Assembly (NCBI RefSeq): GCF_947855115.1
Contig: NZ_CANTZW010000032.1
Location: 1 to 45,272 of the forward strand
Length of the DNA stretch: 45,272 bases
Reading direction: 5' to 3'
Source: an uncultured Parabacteroides sp.
GTDB lineage: Bacteria > Bacteroidota > Bacteroidia > Bacteroidales > Tannerellaceae
Shown here: positions 18,018 through 24,863 of the stretch, piece after piece
Layout of the letters: each line of letters starts with the position of its first letter
Position numbering within the stretch: the first letter of the stretch is position 1
Program-made: the position numbers and the translations under genes
Notes under the pieces: generated by a model
What the model was told of the DNA's origin: nothing
The model's database searches: none
The model's input: the letters and a program-made list of their open reading frames with translations, nothing else

Positions 18018-18998
18018 ATGGACGATTCTATTATATATACATATTTATCTGGTAATGCGACAGAAGAAGAGAAAGAACAGCTAAGAGACTGGTTAAATCA
18101 GTCTCCAGTACATCGTGCTTATTTTTTTGATGTAAAGGCAATTTGGAATGCCCAACGAGTAACCAATAAGATCAACGCGAAAAAGATAGAGGATTCATTA
18201 ACACGTATGAATAAACGAATCGACACAATCTCCGGTGTTTCCCAACGGACAATCGTAAATACTTGGTTAAAATATGCCAGCATCGCCGCTCTTTTATTTG
18301 TTTGTGTTAGTTTATCCTATTTGTATATTATCAACCGGGAAGATGTAACCGAATCCGGTAATGATCTTATTACTTATACGAATGAAACCACCGACCATTC
18401 CGTGAAAATGATCCATCTTTCCGACGGGACGGTTGTATGGCTTGGAAGCCGTACCGTATTAACCGCTCCCTCAATCTTTATCGGAGAAAAACGTTTGGTA
18501 TACCTAAATGGAGAGGCTTTTTTTGATGTTAAGAAAGACCCTGCACACCCCTTTGTTATTCAAACAAATCTACATAAGGTACAGGTTTTAGGTACTTCGT
18601 TCGAGATTAACACAGATGAAGAAACCGGTATTTGCAAAACGATTCTAATGACAGGTTCCGTGCAAATCCAAGATAAATCCGGAAATAAACTGGCTGTACT
18701 GACTCCAGGGCAACAAGCCTTATATTCAGAAAAGACAAGAAATATAGAAATCGAAGAAGTAGATGTAAATGCACTTACTTCATGGAGATTCGGTTTGATA
18801 TCATTATCGAATGTCACGATTACCGAGATCTTAAAATGCCTAGAGGAAACCTATCAAATAAATATTCAAATGAATACTTCCTCTCTGGAAAATCGCCGTT
18901 ATAATTTCTCTTTTAAGTATTCAAAAGGAGCCGAAGCCGCATTAGAACAACTCTTTTACATAACAGGAAAACCTGCTAAAATTCAACTTCCACAATAA
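18018..18998 (+). CDS. FecR-family anti-sigma factor
   Basis: This inner-membrane protein binds the ECF sigma in the cytoplasm and the SusC STN domain in the periplasm. The cytoplasmic N-terminus (about 1-85) is followed by one membrane helix (about 87-106, YASIAALLFVCVSLSYLYII), the FecR periplasmic domain (about 125-222, with HLSDGTVVWLGSRTVLTAPS, RLVYLNGEAFFDVKKDPAHPFVI and VLGTSFEINT), and a C-terminal DUF4974 domain (about 250-322, SNVTITEILKCLEETYQINI). The frame is open from 17982, but MDDSIIYTYL at 18018 is the typical N-terminus of the family and leaves room for promoter copy A. The gene appears intact at 326 residues. Confidence 0.93.
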   Translation: MDDSIIYTYLSGNATEEEKEQLRDWLNQSPVHRAYFFDVKAIWNAQRVTNKINAKKIEDSLTRMNKRIDTISGVSQRTIVNTWLKYASIAALLFVCVSLSYLYIINREDVTESGNDLITYTNETTDHSVKMIHLSDGTVVWLGSRTVLTAPSIFIGEKRLVYLNGEAFFDVKKDPAHPFVIQTNLHKVQVLGTSFEINTDEETGICKTILMTGSVQIQDKSGNKLAVLTPGQQALYSEKTRNIEIEEVDVNALTSWRFGLISLSNVTITEILKCLEETYQINIQMNTSSLENRRYNFSFKYSKGAEAALEQLFYITGKPAKIQLPQ

Positions 18999-19032
18999 AT
19001 ATTATATAAATCCCATAAAAAACCGGAGTCTC

Positions 19033-19060
19033 ATAGGTAGTTTGTCCTTCCCAATTGTAT
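19033..19060 (+). promoter_or_regulatory. Putative ECF sigma promoter, copy B (susC leader)
   Basis: ATAGGTAGTTT (19033-19043), nine bases and AATTGTAT (19053-19060) are identical in conserved positions and spacing to copies A and C. It lies 35 bases after the fecR stop and about 495 bases before the susC ATG, so the transcript has a long leader. Confidence 0.75.
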
Positions 19061-19554
19061 ATATAAATAAAAAGAAAGAGCGACAGTTTCTTACTGGACG
19101 CATCAAAGCAAGGGTAACATGTTTGTAACACTTTATTCATCCTTTGTTAACCTTGATTTTTGTGAATGTGTGACAAAAATTTTCGAATTTTGCGCCAAAT
19201 AACAAAGCGTATAAAATTCTCAAGTTCATGAAGAACTTGACATTTTTGATATAAATTACAGTGAAAAAGTATATGAGGTCACCCATCGCCTCGTCATTTA
19301 TGACGAGAAAACGGTTTTAAATGAACAAAAAGAAAATTGTAATGAAAACAAAAAAGACTTATAACATTAAAAGAACAGTTAAAAATAACCAAGTTCTTCA
19401 TGAACTAAGTTCATGGGTCTCTTTCCCGGCACAACTAAAAAACAACCATGTGGATAGCGTCTTATTAATGTAGAAGTCATGAGCTGAACATTAAAAGAAG
19501 AAATACTGAACAAGGAAGAATTTGTGTATCAATTTTACATAAAACAGCAAAAGT
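19061..19554 (+). other. Long 5' leader of the second susC, with inverted repeats and a possible antisense RNA
   Basis: These roughly 490 bases hold no credible protein gene. They are AT-rich and contain a perfect hairpin CTCGTCAT-TT-ATGACGAG (19290-19307), a 17-bp inverted repeat pair at 19223-19239 and 19390-19406, and on the minus strand AAGGTTAACAAAG (around 19142-19154), a 13-base match to the core of the two small RNAs. In Bacteroides, PULs controlled by ECF sigma/anti-sigma pairs are known to encode DonS-type antisense RNAs between the anti-sigma gene and susC. The position here is the same. A clear antisense promoter was not found by eye. Confidence 0.5.
19223..19406. repeat. 17-bp inverted repeat pair flanking 150 bp in the susC leader
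   Basis: AGTTCATGAAGAACTTG at 19223-19239 has its exact reverse complement at 19390-19406. Each arm itself contains the short palindromes TTCATGAA-like and GTTC/GAAC. The arrangement could be the end repeats of an invertible segment or a long-range stem in the leader RNA. Confidence 0.7.
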
Positions 19555-22500
19555 ATGAAGAAAAGTTTTTATGATTTTACCTCCGTCAAGCGTTTATGCG
19601 TAGGGATGTCTTTATGCTGTATGGTCGTGGGAGCTCAAGCCACTCCGACTTCCAGTGCATTTGACCAACGGTTTAACGTTGAGTTCTCACTCAACAACAC
19701 CACATTAAAAACAGTGGTTAATTCCTTGAAAAAACAAACGGATATCGTATTCTCATACGATACATCTTTGGAATCTTTACGGGTAAATAATGTATCGGTC
19801 AAAGCCGAGAATGAGAAAATCGAAGCTATTCTAGATCAAGCGTTCCGTGGTACTGGGATCAAATACAAGATTGAAGACCGGATCGTAATGCTTTACTCAG
19901 GTAAAGAACTTTCAGCCAAAACAAATGCTAAACAACAAAGCACAAAAAAGATTTCCGGTATCGTTAAAGACCCGATGGGAGACCCTGTTATCGGGGCGAA
20001 CGTGGTAGTAAAAGGAACCACAAACGGTATAATCACCGGGCTAGATGGAGATTTCCAATTAGAGGTTCCGGAAAACGCTATTTTAGAGATCAGCTACATT
20101 GGCTATGTGACACAGAGTATACCTGTGAGTGGAAAGACTACTTTCAACATCATACTGAATGAAGATACCCAGAAACTAGACGAGGTGGTGGTATTAGGTT
20201 ATGGTGCCGGGCAACGTAAACAAGACTTATCGGCCTCTGTTGGTGTATTGGACAATACGGAGGATTTAGTAGCCCGTCCGGTTACCTCTACCGAAAGTAT
20301 GCTGCAAGGACAGTTGGCAGGCGTCACCGTGCAAGCCAACGGTGGAGACCCGACAGCCACACCTTCGATCGTGATTCGTGGACAAGGTTCGCAGAATGGC
20401 GATAACGTATTGTGGGTAGTAGACGGCGTTCCCGGAGCGCCAATTGCCTCCATAAACGATATCGAGACGATCGTTGTCTTGAAAGACGCCGCTTCTGCCG
20501 CTATCTACGGAGCGCAATCCGGAGCTGGCGGTGTTATCTTGGTAACCACCAAAAAAGCCAAAGAGGGCAAAACATCATTGAGCTACGACGCAACGTTCGG
20601 TATTCGAAAGGCTAGCAACGTAATCGAGCCGTTAAATGCGGAAGAACAACTAGAGATGCGGAAACTCTCCTACGCCAACGCAGGACTTACGTTGCCTACC
20701 GGTTGGGACTTGACCAAGAATCCATGGGTAGGAACCACACGTACCAACTGGATGGACGAAATATTCCGTACCGCTTTCTATCAACGTCATAACGTGGCCC
20801 TAAATGTTGGTTCTGAAAATGCTTCTAACCGTGTTTCTTTCGCTTACGATAACGATGAAGGTGTATTGATCAACACCTTCAACAAGAATCTTTCACTCCG
20901 TTACAACGGTAAATTCAAACTGAATAAATGGGTAACCATCAGTGAAGACGTGGTTTGGAAGAATAACGAAAGCCGTTCGAAAGATACCGACAGTGGTTAT
21001 ACGGGAGTTGTCGCGGCGGCTATGTATATGCCTGCCAGCGCTACAGTTTACAATCCGTTAGACGGTACCTACGGTGGAACAACGACCGAGGATCCGGATT
21101 ACATCGCTAAATACGGCTCCAATTTCGCAGATATCCACGGAGACGCAGTCAATCCGGTTCGTCTGCTACAAGCAGAGAATCAATATAACCGGACCAGCGA
21201 CATCTGGAGCACAACCAGTCTGGAATTAGCCAACATTATCACTGGCCTGAAATTCACAAGCCGTTTCACTTATAATCTAAAGAGTAATCTATATAAGAAT
21301 TTCAGCCCGATCCGCGATGAGGTAGGAAAACCCTCCCTAACAAACAATCTAGACGAAACTACTTACCGTACAGATACATGGAAAACAGAAAACACCTTGA
21401 CCTACGATAACACGTTTAAAGACTTGCATACCGTAGGTGTCTTACTATCCACTACAGCCGATCATTACAACGAGCGAGGGCTTGAGGTTAACGGAAAAGA
21501 CTTGTCTGACGAATCCGCTTATCTGCAATACCTATCATATGCGAATTCCATTTCTGCGACAGACTATATGACCGGCCCTGATGCGAATGTATCCTTGATA
21601 GCTCGTCTAGCTTATTCATTCAATGATCGTTATTTTGTTACAGCCTCTTGGCGTCGCGATTACGCAGGCCGTTTGCCTAAAGACAATAACTATGGCGATT
21701 TCCCTGCCGTAACAGCCGGATGGAAAATCTCTAACGAACCTTTCTTCCCGAAGAGCGAAACGTTGAACCTATTGAAAATCCGTGCTTCTTGGGGACGGGT
21801 CGGAAACTTGGGATCTATCGGTTACAATTATAAATCAGCCTTATTAGGTAAGAGCTACTGGTCGGAACAAGCGCAATACGGTGTAGAATCAAATAAGATC
21901 TGGGGTAATTTGGTCTACAACTCTACCGCATTAAACCCAAATCTTACATGGGAAACTTCCGAGCAATGGGATTTAGGTCTGGATGTGAATATGTTTGACA
22001 ACCGTTTGAGCATGGCATTCGATTATTTTGACAAACGGACTTTCAATTTGATACAATCACAAACGATGAACTGGCCGGGAACGATTGGTATCGATGCCAT
22101 GTTAGTGAATCAAGGAGAAGTTCGTAACCGAGGTTTCGAGGCACAAATCAATTGGAATCAACAAGTAAATAAAGATTGGTCGTACTTCATCTCCGGAAAC
22201 TTCTCTTATTTAAAAAACTGGGTTTCAGACATTGGCGTAAAGAATGCGGACGGCACCCCGGGCGTTTGGACAGGTATTACCCGGAACGGAAGTTATTTCG
22301 ACGGCAGCTATCGTAACCTCCCTTATATGTATCAGACAGCCGAAGGAGAACCATTGGCCTCTTTCTATCTGATCAAGACGGATGGTATTTTCCAAACCGA
22401 CGCAGAGGCAGCCGCTTATGTAGACAAAGACGGGAATCGAATCCAACCGGACGCTGTAGCCGGCGACTTGAAATTTGTCGATGCCAACGGCGATGGAGTC

Positions 22501-23031
22501 ATTAACGATGAAGACCGTCAGTATTGTGGTAGCGCTACGCCCAAAACTACATTCTCACTCTCCGGAGGATTTACTTGGAAAAAACTTTCTGTAAGCGCTA
22601 TGTTCCAAGGTGTAGGTGGAGCGCAAGCCTTATATGTAGGTAAATACATGGCTTTAAGTGATGTGGAAGGCAACTTCAACCGCTCAAAAGAAATCATGAA
22701 CGCTTGGAGCCCATCAAACGCAGGATCGAATATTCCTCGCTTATCGAAAAACGATCCGAACAGTAACTTTAGCACACCGTCTGACTGGTATTTGGAAGAT
22801 GCTTCCTACCTGCGTTTAAAGAACTTCACCGTATCCTACGACTTAAGTGACGTTATCCGGAAATGCGCTCACTTACAAGAGCGTAATAGCATGATGTCGG
22901 TTTACTTTAGTGGTGAGAACCTCTTCACGATCACGAACTATTCAGGAATGGACCCGGAAACCGGCGGTTGGGATGCCTTAAAGTATCCGGTTTCACGCGT
23001 ATTCTCTGTCGGAGTCAAATTGACGTATTAA
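19555..23031 (+). CDS. SusC-family TonB-dependent transporter with STN signalling domain
   Basis: The 1158-residue outer-membrane transporter carries, after its signal peptide (about 1-29), an STN domain (about 40-117, FSLNNTTLKTVVNSLKKQTDIVFSYD and GIKYKIEDRIVMLYSG) that contacts the FecR anti-sigma factor when substrate is bound. A carboxypeptidase-regulatory-like domain (about 131-205), the TonB box DEVVVLGYG (209-217), a plug with VVDGVPGAPIASINDIE and KDAASAAIYGAQSGAGGVILVTTK, and the barrel follow. The combination with the ECF sigma and FecR genes just upstream makes a complete trans-envelope signalling system. Its leader is unusually long. The signal peptide and regulatory-like domain closely resemble those of the first SusC, but the barrels differ, so they are probably not recent duplicates. 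Confidence 0.96.
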   Translation: MKKSFYDFTSVKRLCVGMSLCCMVVGAQATPTSSAFDQRFNVEFSLNNTTLKTVVNSLKKQTDIVFSYDTSLESLRVNNVSVKAENEKIEAILDQAFRGTGIKYKIEDRIVMLYSGKELSAKTNAKQQSTKKISGIVKDPMGDPVIGANVVVKGTTNGIITGLDGDFQLEVPENAILEISYIGYVTQSIPVSGKTTFNIILNEDTQKLDEVVVLGYGAGQRKQDLSASVGVLDNTEDLVARPVTSTESMLQGQLAGVTVQANGGDPTATPSIVIRGQGSQNGDNVLWVVDGVPGAPIASINDIETIVVLKDAASAAIYGAQSGAGGVILVTTKKAKEGKTSLSYDATFGIRKASNVIEPLNAEEQLEMRKLSYANAGLTLPTGWDLTKNPWVGTTRTNWMDEIFRTAFYQRHNVALNVGSENASNRVSFAYDNDEGVLINTFNKNLSLRYNGKFKLNKWVTISEDVVWKNNESRSKDTDSGYTGVVAAAMYMPASATVYNPLDGTYGGTTTEDPDYIAKYGSNFADIHGDAVNPVRLLQAENQYNRTSDIWSTTSLELANIITGLKFTSRFTYNLKSNLYKNFSPIRDEVGKPSLTNNLDETTYRTDTWKTENTLTYDNTFKDLHTVGVLLSTTADHYNERGLEVNGKDLSDESAYLQYLSYANSISATDYMTGPDANVSLIARLAYSFNDRYFVTASWRRDYAGRLPKDNNYGDFPAVTAGWKISNEPFFPKSETLNLLKIRASWGRVGNLGSIGYNYKSALLGKSYWSEQAQYGVESNKIWGNLVYNSTALNPNLTWETSEQWDLGLDVNMFDNRLSMAFDYFDKRTFNLIQSQTMNWPGTIGIDAMLVNQGEVRNRGFEAQINWNQQVNKDWSYFISGNFSYLKNWVSDIGVKNADGTPGVWTGITRNGSYFDGSYRNLPYMYQTAEGEPLASFYLIKTDGIFQTDAEAAAYVDKDGNRIQPDAVAGDLKFVDANGDGVINDEDRQYCGSATPKTTFSLSGGFTWKKLSVSAMFQGVGGAQALYVGKYMALSDVEGNFNRSKEIMNAWSPSNAGSNIPRLSKNDPNSNFSTPSDWYLEDASYLRLKNFTVSYDLSDVIRKCAHLQERNSMMSVYFSGENLFTITNYSGMDPETGGWDALKYPVSRVFSVGVKLTY

Positions 23032-23073
23032 TCGTGTGTGTTTACATAATATTCAAATTAATAAAGGATCAAA

Positions 23074-24705
23074 ATGAAAAGATATATTACAATATTAGCC
23101 TTATCTGCCTTGGTTTGTAGTTCTTGTAGCGACTTCCTTGACGTCCAGCCGGAAGGAAACGCAACTACGACCTCCTATTTCCTAAATGACCAACAAGCCA
23201 TCGATGCCATCGACGGATTATACGAGAGATTCCATCAAGAGGGTTGTTACGGTCGCGAATTATTCTGGGAACAGGGAGCTGCATGCGACATTGTCTGGGG
23301 ACGTACTCGCGGTTATAATACCCTGGCAACTCTAGCCTACACGGGCGATGAATCCCCTTTAAGAGATGTATTCAGCCGTATGTACTCTACCATGTCTCGT
23401 GCGAATTGGGTAATACAAGAATTAGTGAAGAAAGAGAAGAGAACGGAGCTGACCGATGTAGAGAAACGCAGCTTGGGTGAGGCTTATTTCTGCCGTGGCT
23501 GGGCACATTATCTGATCGCTTACCGGTATGGCACAGACAAGCAAGGAGTTCCTTTCGTCCGTTATGAGGATTTTCCCGACGATTACGATAACTCCATACC
23601 TCCTCAGCAAGCTACGGTCATGGAGAATTACAAACTGATCATCGAAGATATGGACAAGGCAATCGCCTACCTTCCGAACTTCGAATCCTATGATGCCGAC
23701 AACCGAGGCCGGGCACATCAGGCTGCCGCTGTCGCTTTCAAGGCGAAAACTTACGCTTATTGGGCTACTTGGGACGCTACCCAATGGAACAATGTAATCG
23801 AGATGGTCAACCTGTTGGAGAACAACTACAATCGTGATTTGGCCCCGACATTCGCCGAGATCTTCTCCTCAGACTTAAAAGATTATTGGAACGCGGAATA
23901 CCTCTGGACTATACCGGGTATAGGCGGGGCACTGCCGGGTGGCTCCGAATTCCCGGGTGTTATCCTCGAGAATAAAGGATGGGGCAAGTACAACGGCTGG
24001 GGACAAATAAAACCTTCTTACGACATCTATGAAGAGATGGCGAAAGATGGTAAAGGTAACGAGCGCCTCGTCCGTTCCATCCTGGAATATAACCAAGAGT
24101 TCCAGTTCTTCGGCGAGACACGCAAGTTCTGGTCTACCTCAGACCTTGAGGCTGGTTTCATGGTCAATAAATATATGGATGCGTTCAAATATTCAGATCC
24201 TATAGAAGAAGGCGCTGTTAGTGCAAACGGAGACTGGCCTACGACCCGTGTCAATTTCCCGATCATCCGTTTCGCCGAAATGTTATTGTTCCGTGCCGAG
24301 GCGTATTTAATGACTGGACAAGCCGATAAAGCGACCGCTGATATCAACCGTATCCGTTTGCGTTCCAACTTGAAGCCACTTTCCGGCAACGCGACGATGA
24401 AGGATCTATATCACGAGCGCCGCTGCGAATTGGCATTCGAGTTTACAGACCATCTCTTCGATTTAAAACGCTGGAACCGTTCTTCCAACGCCGACATAAA
24501 GGCTTTGGCCGACAAAGAGCTAAACTCTCGTCCTCGTATCCGAAGATATGAAGACCGGGCAAATCCGGAATCAGCGTTCACTATCATCAATTACGAAGAT
24601 TATACCAACAAAAACGCATATCAAGACTATATGATGGTATTCCCGTATCCCAGTGAGGAAATTACCAAATCAAACGGTCAGCTGAAACAAAACGCCGGAT
24701 ATTGA
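23074..24705 (+). CDS. SusD/RagB-family glycan-binding lipoprotein
   Basis: This surface glycan-binding partner of the preceding SusC begins 42 bases after it. The lipoprotein signal ends at Cys18 (VCSSC), followed by SDFLDVQPEGNATTTSYFLNDQQAIDAIDGLYE, the classical RagB/SusD N-terminus. Later come the TPR-like helices with LGEAYFCRGWAHYLIAYRYGT, the segment AFKAKTYAYWATWDATQW, and the C-terminal FPIIRFAEMLLFRAEAYLMTGQADKATADINRIRLR with YHERRCELAFEFTDHLFDLKRWNR, which are the family's most conserved stretches. The 543-residue length is normal. A hairpin terminator follows, and the GH92 operon has its own ECF-type promoter. Confidence 0.95.
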   Translation: MKRYITILALSALVCSSCSDFLDVQPEGNATTTSYFLNDQQAIDAIDGLYERFHQEGCYGRELFWEQGAACDIVWGRTRGYNTLATLAYTGDESPLRDVFSRMYSTMSRANWVIQELVKKEKRTELTDVEKRSLGEAYFCRGWAHYLIAYRYGTDKQGVPFVRYEDFPDDYDNSIPPQQATVMENYKLIIEDMDKAIAYLPNFESYDADNRGRAHQAAAVAFKAKTYAYWATWDATQWNNVIEMVNLLENNYNRDLAPTFAEIFSSDLKDYWNAEYLWTIPGIGGALPGGSEFPGVILENKGWGKYNGWGQIKPSYDIYEEMAKDGKGNERLVRSILEYNQEFQFFGETRKFWSTSDLEAGFMVNKYMDAFKYSDPIEEGAVSANGDWPTTRVNFPIIRFAEMLLFRAEAYLMTGQADKATADINRIRLRSNLKPLSGNATMKDLYHERRCELAFEFTDHLFDLKRWNRSSNADIKALADKELNSRPRIRRYEDRANPESAFTIINYEDYTNKNAYQDYMMVFPYPSEEITKSNGQLKQNAGY

Positions 24706-24748
24706 TCTATATCCCATAAGTTCATAAAATAACAATGGGATCAACCAA

Positions 24749-24786
24749 GGGCTGTTTCATCTTTTTTGAGACAGCCCGTATTATTT
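24749..24786 (+). terminator. Probable terminator after SusD
   Basis: GGGCTGT (24749-24755) pairs with ACAGCCC (24771-24777), extended inward by TC/GA pairs, and is followed by GTATTATTTT. It separates the transporter genes from the glycosidase-phosphatase operon. Confidence 0.6.
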
Positions 24787-24812
24787 TCCGTCAAGTAAAA
24801 AGCATATCTCAA

Positions 24813-24840
24813 ATAGGTAGTTTACCTTTGTCAATTGTAT
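24813..24840 (+). promoter_or_regulatory. Putative ECF sigma promoter, copy C (before GH92)
   Basis: ATAGGTAGTTT (24813-24823), nine bases and AATTGTAT (24833-24840) match copies A and B exactly. It ends 23 bases before the GH92 ATG. A housekeeping-like TACCTTTG overlaps it at 24823-24830, so dual use is possible. Confidence 0.75.
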
Positions 24841-24863
24841 AATAATAAACAAATAGATATACC

